A program made the position numbers and the translations under genes. From Onchocerca lupi (lineage: Eukaryota; Nematoda; Chromadorea; Rhabditida; Onchocercidae): a stretch of DNA of 64,000 bases. Location: the NCBI GenBank assembly GCA_028564675.1, contig JAOVVO010000185.1, positions 58,834-122,833 of the forward strand. Direction: 5' to 3'. The notes beneath the pieces are model-generated. The model saw only the letters and a list, made by a program, of their open reading frames with translations. It searched no databases and was not told the DNA's origin. Of the stretch, positions 39,662-50,782 are shown piece after piece (position 1 is the first letter of the stretch; each line of letters starts with the position of its first letter).

Positions 39662-39928
39662 ATGGAGGACATCGTTAGATACAAGAATCGCTGTAATAAA
39701 GCATTAAAAGTTTATAACCAAAGCTGTTTCAATATTCCTAATACCAATTGCCGAAAATATCCCGTTAATTCAGATTTACTCGACCATCATATAAATCTCT
39801 CATTGATTACTTATATCAATCTTACTAAGTGCCAAGCGAATCATGTGGCCTCCACTCTTGCACCATCTGCTGATGATTCGGATGATCAAGAACTGCGCGA
39901 TGACTGTTATTTCATAACATTTTTATGA
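39662..39928 (+). CDS. Hypothetical small ORF (88 aa), doubtful
   Basis: An ATG at 39662 opens 88 codons ending in TGA. The product is hydrophilic with five Cys and an acidic patch near the C-terminus (ADDSDDQELRDD). There is no signal peptide, no membrane segment and no family I recognise. The codon pattern is somewhat more coding-like than nearby random frames. It could be an exon of an unseen gene or chance. It converges with the minus-strand ORF at 39935-40177, with only 6 nt between them. Confidence 0.25.
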   Translation: MEDIVRYKNRCNKALKVYNQSCFNIPNTNCRKYPVNSDLLDHHINLSLITYINLTKCQANHVASTLAPSADDSDDQELRDDCYFITFL

Positions 39929-39934
39929 AACGAA

Positions 39935-40177
39935 TTAAAAAATTTTATTAATTAAAAACACAAAATCACTATCAATGGAATGTACAACAGGGCCATTAAT
40001 TTTGAATACAGCATGACAAAATAACATTGAAGTACCAACAGCGAGTAAAGAAACAGCGAAATATTGTGATTTGGGGAAAAATCTTTCAACTTGGTTTTTG
40101 AGAAATCTAATCAGAGTTTGAACAAGAGTAAGAATAAAAAGAATATGAAAGAGAATGAAGCATTCATTAGAAAACAT
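39935..40177 (-). CDS. Hypothetical small membrane protein (80 aa)
   Basis: An ATG at 40177 (context AAAGGATG) opens an 80-codon frame. It predicts two hydrophobic segments (about residues 6-24, FILFHILFILTLVQTLIRFL; and about 40-60, YFAVSLLAVGTSMLFCHAVF) separated by a basic segment (KNQVERFFPKSQ). An AATAAA overlaps the 3' end of the frame. It lies about 730 bp downstream of the PI synthase gene on the same strand, so it could be a downstream neighbour. No family was recognised and no trans-splice acceptor is clear. Confidence 0.35.
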   Translation of the reverse strand: MFSNECFILFHILFILTLVQTLIRFLKNQVERFFPKSQYFAVSLLAVGTSMLFCHAVFKINGPVVHSIDSDFVFLINKIF

Positions 40178-40903
40178 CCTTTACTCGAAGTTTTTGCAAT
40201 TTACATAAATATTTGCGACTAGTAATAATAAATATAAAAGTGAAAAATATTACAAGCTATAGTTGAAGATGAGATAATGACATTCAGTTGCAGCTTTAAC
40301 TAAATTGACAAGAAAATTGCTGGCAAGGATGCTATCAAATAGTTGCCATTCTCAAAAGTATTAACGAAAATCAACTGATGACAGTGATATAAAAGATTTG
40401 AAATGTCATAAAGAAGTTTTTAAGTTTTAATTTAAACAAAACTGAAATGGAATGACAGGACTGACAACGAATACTGCATATATTGTGATTAAAGAATCCT
40501 TATCTTGTTTTTTCCTTAATCTTGTAAGTTCTTGTTTTTACTTAACAAGAGAGAAAAAAGTCTGTATTTCGAAAGAAGGAAACAAAAAAACATATCACAA
40601 ACCAGGAAAGAGACTACACAAGAACTACACAATTTTTTATTGAAAGAAATTCAGGAAAGATTAAAATATATAAACTGCTTATAAGACAAAAAAAAAAAAA
40701 AAATACACGAAATTTTTACTAAATTTTGTTTAAAAAAGCGGAATATATTTCAAAGAAAAAATAAATTAATCATTTTTGAGAAGGGCAAATACTGTACATT
40801 AAAAGGGGGCAATATTGAAAATGACAACTATTAATTTACTACGAAAACAAACAAAAAACTATTTACAATATACAGAAGTTAGCCGAAAAAGAACAAGCAT
40901 CCT
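40178..40903. other. Spacer 3' of the PI synthase gene
   Basis: AT-rich stretch of about 730 bp with an A-run near 40687-40701. It must contain the PI synthase 3' UTR (minus strand). No coding exon is supported; the plus-strand frame at 40452-40643 looks random. Confidence 0.5.
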
Positions 40904-42012
40904 TCACTTGCTTTGCTTAATTAATTCCTGATCTTTGGCTACTAATGTTTGTGCGGCAATGAAAAGATGAAGTAAGCTAATCATTGATTTTAGTAGCGCG
41001 AATGGAAATAAAAGTGCCGCTAGAAATGAAATGAGATGAAAACCGTGAATACCTGGACCTGACCAGAAATGATTGATATATACCAAGCTGTAGAACGCCT
41101 CGTTTCCCAAACACATCACAAAGAGAAATGGACGAGATGTATAATAAAGATGCAAAACTGGATTCGAAGATTGCTATAAATAAAAACTAATTCTGACTCT
41201 ATTATTAAAACAGCAAAAAATCTTCAAACATGCATCTATTCCTTTCCTTCTTTTTATTTGGAAGAATATATAAATATTATTCATTCCATATTAGGTCATC
41301 TCCAAAAATATGTTTATAAAACTGGCATTTTAAATTAAGTGTGTCGCATCCTTCAGCATGTTCCTTAAATTTAATTTATATTAGTTCTCAAATCAGTATT
41401 TGTTGTTGAAAACATACTTTGTGAGTCATTTTACCAGTTACATCACTGGCATGAAAATGAAGCCAATGCGAAGCAATATCAACCACGGCTGACATTTGGA
41501 AATAAAATAAGTAATGGGGATAGAAACATCCGCAACACATAACCAATGCCATGAGGGCACAACGGTCCGTTAACATATCGAGCATAGCGCCAAAACGTGA
41601 TGCTTGAAGAAATAAGGAATTAAATGAACATTGAATGAACAAAAAAAGTAATTTGGGTAAAAACTTCATTAGTAAAATATCGTTCTAGAGATATCGCCCA
41701 TTATCGTCCATATCAACTACTTTAATGATCACATTTCGAACTGATGCATTATTTTAAATTTTCAACTTTTTGTTCTAAAGACGTTCCCGTTTACTAAAAA
41801 ATCCAATTCATTTATAAAAAGAGATTTAACGAACATTGATTATAGAACCGTGCCACATATCCGTCAACAGCATCCGAAGCAGCGCTCAGAATATAACAAA
41901 TTGCAGCACGCCATGGCGCATAAGTCATTGCTTCAAATGATACCACAGCTAAGATAATGCGCAAATAGCCAATCAAATTTGGATAAAAAAGCCAAACGTT
42001 CGTTTCTGCCAT
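40904..42012 (-). CDS. pisy-1: CDP-diacylglycerol-inositol 3-phosphatidyltransferase (PI synthase)
   Basis: This integral ER-membrane enzyme makes phosphatidylinositol from CDP-diacylglycerol and myo-inositol. Exons: 42012..41835, 41602..41418, 41173..40904 (633 nt, 210 aa; the animal enzymes are about 210 residues). The CDP-alcohol phosphotransferase signature is complete: D50-G51-x2-A54-R55-x8-G64-x3-D68-x3-D72. It spans the first splice junction, which confirms the model. The PI-synthase-specific segments HASDVTGKMTHK and SNPVLHLYYTSRPFLFVMC are present, and the protein ends KDQELIKQSK. Several hydrophobic helices agree with a six-helix membrane enzyme. A TTTTCAG sits 16 nt upstream of the ATG and could accept a spliced leader. 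No missing catalytic residue was seen. The symbol follows the C. elegans name for PI synthase and is a tentative assignment; the enzyme identity is firm. Confidence 0.96.
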
Positions 42013-42025
42013 TGTAAATCTTAAA

Positions 42026-42037
42026 AACTGAAAATAA
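42026..42037 (-). promoter_or_regulatory. Probable spliced-leader acceptor of PI synthase
   Basis: On the minus strand, TTTTATTTTCAG ends about 16 nt before the ATG at 42012, with no upstream coding exon required by phase. This fits nematode trans-splicing; an alternative is a non-coding first exon. Confidence 0.45.
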
Positions 42038-42039
42038 AA

Positions 42040-42117
42040 TTTTTTTCTTTATGCAAAACGATATTTGTGGTGACATCAAGTTTTTTTCTTTATGCAAAAC
42101 GATATTCGTGGTGACAT
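42040..42117. repeat. Two-copy tandem repeat, about 41-bp period, upstream of PI synthase
   Basis: TTTCTTTATGCAAAACGATA followed by TTYGTGGTGACAT occurs twice in direct orientation, with one substitution between copies. It lies within 110 bp of the PI synthase start codon, so it probably falls in the promoter or outron. Confidence 0.9.
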
Positions 42118-44483
42118 ATATGCTCAATAATTCTTAAATCAAAGATATTTGAACAACAAACCAAAAATGTGAAGAAATATTCAAGGACAAAAATCTTCTG
42201 CTGAAAACAAAAAAGCAAGAAAAAAGAAAAGTAACAGAAGATAAATTGATATAACATTATAGAAAATGAAGATTTTAAAAAGATAAAAAGAGGCTACACT
42301 TAGCTGTCAAAAACAATTCACTAAAAAATCTTTTAGCATCATTAATTTAAAAGCAAGGACTTGAAAGCCATTTCTCTGTAATAACTTACTGCTTACAAGA
42401 CACATGGAAACTGAAGTTGACGAGGTTGTGACATCATTGAGAGACTATTTTGACATTCTGCGAGTCTCAACTTCGATCTTAGATAAAAGTGTGCTTTTAT
42501 CAATATCAGTAGGACGGGAAATAATATAAGATCGCTTAATAAATTAAGTAACCTAGTAAAAAAACATAAATTAAAAAAACTAAAAAAAAAAACATCAATT
42601 AAAAAAACGATAAAAAACAAAAATCAATTAATTAAAAAAAAGTTCAACAGAACATCAAAGGTATTTTCAAAAGTTTCTTTATAAAGGAAAAAATATGTCA
42701 CAGATATATATGAGTACAGTAAAAAAAGAAGGATGAAGTATATTCTTTCTCACATTGAAAATCGATGACGATGCTGCCCAATCCGCTGTTTACATTTATC
42801 TACTGCTTACATTTCTGTATAATGAAAAAAACTATTGCATGAGAAAATAATACAAATCAATTTTTTGGCAGTGTTAGGAAAGGCGCTATCAGAAATGAAG
42901 AAAAAAACAAAGTAAGAAACTAGGCATGGAAGTGAACTTCTAATGAACCATATTGGCAAATGAATCAAAATGTGATCAAACTGCGAGAATGATTTAAAAT
43001 TGAAAAACTGTTCCTAGAATGTGAAGAATTGCTCGGAAATGGGAGGAGAAATGAAAGAGACCAAATGTCATGAACAATATAAGTCATGATTCTCAACCGA
43101 GGGTAAAAATAGTTCGAGGTCTATTTCTTCCTTTTTTTTTTTTTTTCATTTTGCTCATTTCCTGATCAATAATTAATGTTTCAAATATGAATTTTGTATT
43201 ACATGAGTAGCTTTTTGCCAAATATTTTAGGCGTAACAACGGTGGATATGCATCATCTTTTGAATGCCGTGAAATCGATTACTTGTTCATAAAAATAGAC
43301 ATAAATGAGCGTTACGACATATTTCGACATATTTCTACACAAAAACGTAAATTTTTACCGTTTTTTTTAACACGAAATCTGCCAGGAATTCTGAAATGTC
43401 TAATGTAAGATCACAAATCCAGTCAATTAAATTTCGACTATAATTGTGCATGATTCCAAATACGAAATTTATTCGTTTTCCAATAAGAAAAATACTGGAC
43501 TGAAAACATTATGAAGACAGAAAGGATATATGACAAGACAGAAAATTTATAAACTCACTTCAGACTTTTTTGATAATCAAAAATTCGGCAAGTTTGTTTC
43601 TCAAAGAATAATGCCATATGCGTCACAACTCTTCGATTCTTTACTTCATTCCAATAAATTCCGAAAATTTCCTGAAAGTGAACGCTAAAAAATATTTGAG
43701 ATTGCAGAATAAATGAGAGTTATTCGGTCTAATCAATGAAGGTTACTTTGGTAAAGATAATACAATAATGAGAGACGGGAAAGATGATAAGGTGCCATAA
43801 GGAATTGAAGGAATTCCTTTTACATAATGTAGAATTGCCAGAGAAAGAATAGAATTCAATTCTGTTAGAGAAAAAAAGCAAATAAAGAGGGGAATGAGAG
43901 GTTATCTTCCCATCAAGTTTTGATAATGAATTTAAATATTGTTGTTGAAAACAAGTGTCAAGAAACTTCGAGAAGCTTATTAAACCATTATTTCAAATTC
44001 CATCCCTTTTCTCTAAGCCAAAATGATTGCTTTCCAGTGTTAAGATGAGAGATGAATGTTTGCATTGAAGGCATTTGGAAACATTTTTAGGATACGAGAT
44101 GTATTTGTTTCATACTGGGGTGCATTGGGGTATCTCGGGGGAGTTTCTGCGATTGTGCATGACGGGGAAGGATTATTCGTTGAATATTCGTTATTCTTAG
44201 TATTAAACCCCTTCATTTTGCCTCCGCCTTTGATCCCTTTTAAATTTGCGGAATCAAGCCGATCCATTCCAAGCTACACTCATTAGTCAATTTGCTAACG
44301 CGTTGCGCGGAAGAAGTGCGTCGCAGCTCTTCGGTAATGCACTGACGCTTATATGTACGGGATTTTCGTTAAGGAGCGCCGACTTTTGTGAAATTTCACC
44401 AATACTTTCTCAGTCATTATAGTTTATTTCAAATATCGTTATTTTGCATGTGTTTAATTGTTCAAATTTCAAATTCTGATTTC
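42118..44483. other. Intergenic between divergent PI synthase and KH genes
   Basis: Mostly AT-rich with no supported gene. From about 44040 to 44420 the composition becomes clearly richer in G+C, with several CG dinucleotides (ACGCGTTGCGCGG, GTGCGTCGCAGC). Open frames of about 75 codons occur there on both strands (44056-44286 plus, 44040-44267 minus). Neither resembles a known protein; this may be the promoter region of the KH gene. Confidence 0.45.
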
Positions 44484-44510
44484 AGCTCGTTTTTAACCGC
44501 TCTACGAGCT
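44484..44510 (+). promoter_or_regulatory. Leader acceptor and 5' UTR hairpin of the KH gene
   Basis: GATTTCAG ends at 44485, 57 nt before the ATG. Immediately there, AGCTCGT (44484-44490) and ACGAGCT (44504-44510) are perfectly complementary around a 13-nt loop. The first two bases of the hairpin are the AG of the acceptor, so the full stem exists only in the unspliced transcript. Confidence 0.45.
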
Positions 44511-44542
44511 AAAATCATCCAAATAGGGGAAAATTAGAGTAA

Positions 44543-44551
44543 ATGGCCGCT

Positions 44552-44587
<36 letters not shown>

Positions 44588-47014
44588 GGAGCGGATTTCC
44601 ATTATGGCAATGCAGCGGGTGGTGGGGCTGGATATAATGGAGCGGTATGTATGTAGTTTTATGACAGTCAGTAATTGGCTAATGCAAATAGTAATAGCAA
44701 AGAAGTATTTTCACTTTGGAAATTTTTTTTCTTTTCTTCAAATTTTTAATTATTGAATATTTTGAGTCAGAGATCTTAATTAATGAGACAGTGTTGATAT
44801 CGGAATGCCCCGTTACTGTAAAATTTGAAGATGTAAGTTCATAACCCTAAATCTGCATTTTTTACATCACTAAATAAATAATAATGAGTATTGGCAATGT
44901 ATGCTGTTTTTACCAATGAATTGGTTTCAGGGTGGGCCGCCAGGAGCCTTCCCTGGTTACGGTGGTGCTCCAGGAGGTTATGGAGGATATGGTGCTCCAG
45001 GTTATGGAGGTTACGGTGGTTATGGTTACCTGGATACTCAAAGTCCTCTTGATGCGGAAATTCAGGTTCGTAGATTATTGTAAAGATAACAGAAAGGGAT
45101 GATAATAAACAGCTCATCTCTAATTGCGACTGTTTGTTAAAAAGAAAATGGAATGATTTTCTATCAATTTCATAAATAATATTTGGCAAATGACCTACTT
45201 TTAATGTTTTGTTATAACTCATATTTGTTTATAACTTTAAAATGATGGTGAAAGGTGGGTGCGGGCCAAGTGACCACTTAGCTCAATATTCCGTGAAAAA
45301 TGTGCAGGTCTCTTGCTGATATTTCTTTGTAGCAGCTGATAAAATAAGCAGCGAATGTATTTCCGAGATTTCAGACAGCAAGGTTTCAATATCAAGTTAA
45401 TTTCAGGTTGTGATTCGCGAAATACATAATGAGCAGCAACTAATGGAACAGGGCGGTGAATGGGGTGAGCAATTCAAAAATGCAAAACGATTGTTAGCTG
45501 CTGAAGCAGATAAGTTGGAAAATTCCATTGATCCAGAATGGCTTGAAGTTGATATCGCAAAACCAATTAAAGTCTCTAAAAAGGTTGAATTTGGCTTGAA
45601 TTTGTGTTGATCCACTATAAATTATTACAACCTAGTTTGCTGTTCTTGTTATATATACTTCATTTACGAAAGCGATAATTAAGTAGAACTAGAGAAAAAC
45701 TGATTTATGAGAATGTTGTTTAAGACAGATTCTTCCAATAAAAATTTCTTCTTTTCAGGTTTTGATTCCTAACTTCAGGCACCCACATTTCAATTTTGTT
45801 GGTAAAATTTTGGGGCCAAAAGGAGCAACATTACAGGCTATGGCGAAACAGTTTAAATGTCATATTTATGTACTTGGTCGTGGTTCCACTAAAGATCGTG
45901 CCAAGGTTTCTATAAGTTTTATTTATCTCTATCCCAAGATAATGATCAGTAAAAGATTGAGAATCGAAAATTATTGAACCCTTTTCCAACTTTGGTCAAT
46001 TGAAAATCCAAAACCGATCAAACTTTTTCGACAGGAACAAGAATTATTGCAAAGTGGAGATCCGCAATATGCCCATTATGGTGGACCACTTCATGTAAAA
46101 GTAGAAACAATTGCGCCGGCGCATGTTGCATATCAGCGAATAGCAGGCGTTTTAGAACAACTTTCTACTACTTTACAACCAGTAAGTTCTCTAATGTTTT
46201 CGGCACAATATTTATGATGTTAGCATTTTGAAATAGGTATGAATATAGTGGCTGATATTCCTGATTTTGCAGTATTCACTAATTTTGTTAGATACAGAAA
46301 ATCCAAACTTCTGAATTTTACAAGACGTTGCTATAATACAATGCCATCCAGATGATTCATTTATTTGATCGTTAGATAGGTGTACTGATTTTATAGAATA
46401 AATTGGGATTTTCAATAGACAAAGCAGTAAGTTTAGTTCTTACATCAATTGAATTGCCATTGTATTGGATTATTCTTTTGTGGACTCGTTTCAAGTATTC
46501 TTTCTCTGCATTGTCTAACATAATCGGAAAAAATCTTTCAGACACGAGATGAAACTTTTGACAAGATGAGTAATCAGGGTGGAGGAGCAGGCGATGGTAG
46601 TGAAAAAGGTATTTTCTTTGTTTAAATCTTTGGATTTACTAACAATTGTTCTCTCCAAAAATTTCTTTTTGTAGCAGATGGTGGAGAAGATGGAGGTGAA
46701 GATCAGCCAGGTGGTGGGGCAATGCGAGGAGGAAGAGGAGGTTTCCGTGGTGGTCGAGGTGGGGAACGTGGCAGCTTCCGAGGACGTGGTGGTGATCGAG
46801 GAGGAATGCAACGTGGTGCATACAGAGGGGTGCGAGGAAGTGGAGATCGTGGAGGGTAAGAAAAGCATTTTTTCATTTCAAAATAAATAAGCAGTTGCTC
46901 TGTTAATGTGAAAAATAAAAAATATGCTTTGAAAACATTTATTTAAGGCTATTACCATAACATTTACTACTATATTCAAATCATATTTATTGTTTCAGAT
47001 ATCGCCCGTACTGA
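44543..47014 (+). CDS. STAR-family KH RNA-binding protein with RGG tail (Sam68-like)
   Basis: STAR proteins bind AU-rich RNA motifs and control splicing or translation. Exons: 44543..44644, 44931..45065, 45407..45583, 45759..45905, 46035..46181, 46542..46608, 46675..46855, 46999..47014 (972 nt, 323 aa; all phases close). The N-terminus has an 11-residue alanine run encoded by ten GCA plus GCG, then a Gly/Tyr/Pro-rich region (about 25-65). A helical segment (about 80-125, with FKNAKRLLAAEADKLEN) sits where the QUA1 dimerisation region of STAR proteins is found. The KH domain (about 137-220) has HFNFVGKILGPKGATLQ with the GPKG loop at 157-160, then VLGRGSTKDRAK and a QUA2-like segment GDPQYAHYGGPLHV. 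The tail is RGG-rich (FRGGRGGERGSFRGRGGDRG) and ends GYRPY. It belongs to the Sam68/KHDRBS-like branch; I cannot name the exact orthologue. RGG sites are typical targets of arginine methylation. Confidence 0.93.
44555..44587 (+). repeat. GCA triplet repeat coding for polyalanine
   Basis: Ten perfect GCA codons followed by GCG, inside the first exon of the KH gene. Pure triplet tracts like this tend to vary in length between individuals. Confidence 0.95.
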
Positions 47015-50000
47015 ATGTTATTTTGAATGACCCATGTCTTCAGTAATCCTGCAATTCCAAATTTAAAAAATCAAAAAATGTTTTTATCCTTTTTTCTTGC
47101 ACTATTTTTCATATCCCCTCCAATTTTTGATCTACGGATCTCAGCAAATCATCTGCATTTTGTAACAATATAAATATGGTTAGTTATTATTTTTTTTAAC
47201 TGGTTTTTTAGCGGCCTGATGGGAGTAAAAAATTTCAATTGACAACATAATTGTTTCGAATTTTTATAGAAATTTTGCTTTTGAAATATTTGTTCTTGTC
47301 AGCTTGCTTTTGATGTTATCTTGGTATGATATATAATTCTCATCTTTCTCTTATCCATTCAGTTTAGGCTCTATTATTTTATTGTGACTTTCATTGGGCT
47401 ATTCAGCAGTCATTCAAAAGCCTTAATTAAACTTTAATTCAATCTTCATAAAAAACTGTAGCGAGTGCCTTTATAGTAAGCAAGCTGTTTGAACACCGCC
47501 AAGAGGTAAAGTAATGGAATATAATATATATTCAATCAATACAATGAAATATAATTTATCTTACAGGTGGTATCGAGCTTCCTCACTCAAACATAAAAGC
47601 TAAACTTAAATAATCGGCAATCTTCAAATTAAACTCTCTCAAATGAAACTGATGAATGAGACAGAGAAAATTGGATGGTCACGCTGAGATCTACAAATTT
47701 TTAAAAAGCACAGATTAAATTTTTCCAATGTCAAATTTTTAAATTTTCAGTGTTAAGTATTATTTTTGCTTTTTCGTCTTTTTTTTTTTTTTAAGTGATA
47801 ATATTCATTTTTCTAGAACTTAGTCGTTATTCTAATAAAATCGGTTGCGGGTGGTGCTGCATAGGTTTTAACGATGCGCAGAATGTTAAGATAATTTAAA
47901 ATCTAGTCTGTGCGGCATGCGTAACATTTCCGCGCCCATATTAAAACTCATTTTTTTAAAATTTTTTTCTCTTTGTTCATTAAAAGCTAAGGTCATTCTT
48001 AATTTAGTGGCCATATCCTTAAAGATAACAATTCACACTAAATTTTTAAATTTATTTTGCATCAACAATCGGGATAATAGGTTTAAGAAAAAATCAAGTA
48101 CAGCAGCCCATCCGCAGCTTCTCTCAAGTGTTAAAATTTGTTCACAATTATATTGCTCGAATCCACCAGTAAAATGTTGTTTTGTTAATGTGGGATTTTG
48201 TCTAACATTAAATCGGTAACGACGTGCTAATTTCGGATTAAAGTGCAAATTGTTTTAGTTGAAAATTTTTGAAAAAAAGATTTGTCTAGAATATAGATAG
48301 GAATAATGATAGTTTTAAAAGTTAGGAAAATTGGATAATGAGTCTTGGAATAAAATTATGAAATTAGGAACAAAAATTTTTGTATTCCCTACAAAGTCTC
48401 ACTCAAAGAATCTGTTAATTTGCGTGAAAAATCCTATAATTTGCAGCTTTGAACAAGCTGATAATATTTAGTAAGTGAGATTTGGAGAATGATGCTGTAA
48501 AATTCTTTTTCTGAAATCTTAAATCCTATTTAATTTATAATAGTAGCGGAATTCATTTTGCTACTATCCAGGGCTCTGATATTTAAATAATTTAATAATA
48601 CATTTTAATGCAAAAAAATGCTGATTATTTCACCTCGTCTAAATAATATTGATGCAGAGTTTAGTGAAATCTCTTTATCTATTAAATATATCTTTGTCTT
48701 TGATCCAATGTTAGAATATGCATAGGTTCTGGAAAGGGCAAAGAATTAAAATCTGCTGACTTTCTGTCTTTAGCTCTATTCTTGTTTAGTGGCCCAGATG
48801 GGGAGAATTTTATGATTTGTGGTAATTTTATTTGAAATAATAAGACAATTTTATTATATAATGAATGTCTATATCGCAACATTTAACGAGCAAGGAACAA
48901 AAATTATTAAAAAACCGAAAATATGGATATAAATCGGCCATTTAATTATATATGTATGGTTAAGTTTTTCTTCGGAAATTTATGGAATTTTAAGGTAAGA
49001 CATAGCGAAATCTAACTTTCCCATAGATGGAATCTAAATTATAACAGAAATAATGTTCGGAACAACTTCTGCAATTTTCCCGAAATCTTAAAGTTTTTAT
49101 GAGTTAATTTAGTTTACTGCTAATAGGCATATTTCAGGACCATTAATCGTGTATTCGGGTGATAGTGGTCATTATCGATCTATGACGTCATGATGCAGTG
49201 CTAGCTTTGGATAGCGATGATCTCATTATGTTGCAGTGCCTTGCTAAGCCTTTAATATTATGTTATCGTTGTATAAATGTTCTTGACATATCAATTCTTT
49301 CTGATAAATTTTTCAATTATACTGGCTTCATGAGGTAAAACTTGTTTTTTCGAAATCAGGCATCTCTACAGATGGGATTGAAGTTTTCTAAGTTTGTTGA
49401 ATTATTATGAAAATATTATGCCTTACAGTTTAATAATGCCTTTTATGCTTAAGTTCATTTCATGCTCTAAGTTCATAGTAGATTCAATTTCTGAACATCT
49501 GGTCATGGATACGTCTTGTCGTGGACGATAAATTGGAAATTAGTCTCCAATATAAAAAATGATATGCTTGTAGCCTTTTTTGGTATGTAGTATAAGCCGA
49601 AATTTGACGAAGCTTGTGAGTAATTTGAAATTACAAGGAGAAGAAATATTTTTGAAGTGATTTATTTGTGAAGCATGGAATTTGTTCTTTTGGCGTTTGT
49701 AGGATTTTTCGTGATGCGTTTTTATGTCAGTTCTTGGCGAGTTGCAAAATGTGAAATCTTATTACTGGATTAGCCATTTTGCAGAGTGGTGAATGGTTAG
49801 TCATAGAAGAAATCAATGTGATGTGTCGAATGGACTAATGGTAAATAAACTTTTAGATCGACATTTCTTTGACAAATTCTGTAAGATGGCAAAATGCTGG
49901 GAAATGTCAAACCAAAATGAATTTTATACTGGTTGACTAAGGCTAAATAAATTGGATTGAGGGATAGGACGGTGTTCGAATTTTTGATTTGTTTGCATAT

Positions 50001-50782
50001 TTTCACTTACGTTAGTCTGTGGAAGAAATTTCCCAGTGGCTAGAAGATTAATCGATATTAGCAGTCCGTTTTAATTACTAGGGAATTCATATAAGATTTT
50101 TTATTGATTATTCGCGATGTTATCAATTTTCATTTGAATATGTTCTGTACTCCTCTGTTTGAATGAGTAAAACTGCTGAAGTAGGCTTTCCAGAAGCTCT
50201 CACAGTCTTTCCCGTACACTTTAAATGTCATATTCGCTCTGAATTTGATAAATATCGACTTGTGCATTCTTCTTTCACTCATTCTCTGTATTTTGTATGC
50301 ATGTAGATACACAAAACTTGTGTCTTCTCCGTCCTGTCGTTTCACCATTATATTATGATGCGTAGTGGAAGTGCACACTTTAGATTTGTTACTTTTTGTT
50401 CTGTGAAAAAATACTATCCAGACATAAGCTAAATTTCGTTCAATCAGATGTATGAGAAGATGAAAAAATGGATTTTTTGCATATTTAATAGGAAGCAAAT
50501 TATTATTTACACTCTACTTCCCTATTTCTTTTATTTAAATTTCATTTTTAGAATAAGGGAAACTAAAGTGTTCAAGTGTTCATAAGAGATTTTACAAATG
50601 AATTATGGATTTAGGGATTTGCATCAGCTTATTTACCTTTTATCATTTGGATTTTTAAATCTTGATGAAAATTGAAAAACACTTCATTCCAATTTTTTCG
50701 AACTATGTACGAAATATCGAACCATAATCGTTATGTTGTTTTAAAGCTTAAATCTAGATTTTATAGTATTCTTGAATTCAGT
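47015..50782. other. Intergenic between the KH and FKBP genes
   Basis: About 3.8 kb with the KH 3' UTR at the left and no supported gene. A segment at 47917-48250 is open on both strands and less AT-biased. A palindromic CRE-like TGACGTCA is at 49183-49190. A 122-codon minus-strand frame at 50130-50498 begins at a TTG and resembles nothing known. None is convincing as a gene. Confidence 0.45.

Noticed and set aside
44839..45222. 127-codon minus-strand open frame
   Set aside because: It is the complement of the Gly/Tyr-rich second exon of the KH gene; the repetitive coding sequence creates the shadow frame.
46515..46890. Several 60-117 codon frames on both strands
   Set aside because: Shadows of the RGG-encoding exon of the KH gene (low-complexity His/Ser or Glu/Val translations).
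49183..49190. CRE palindrome TGACGTCA as an enhancer
   Set aside because: A single 8-bp site far (1.6 kb) from the nearest start codon is expected by chance at low frequency; no supporting cluster.
50130..50498. 122-codon minus-strand open frame
   Set aside because: It opens at a TTG, has no recognisable domain and no flanking exon structure; treated as random.
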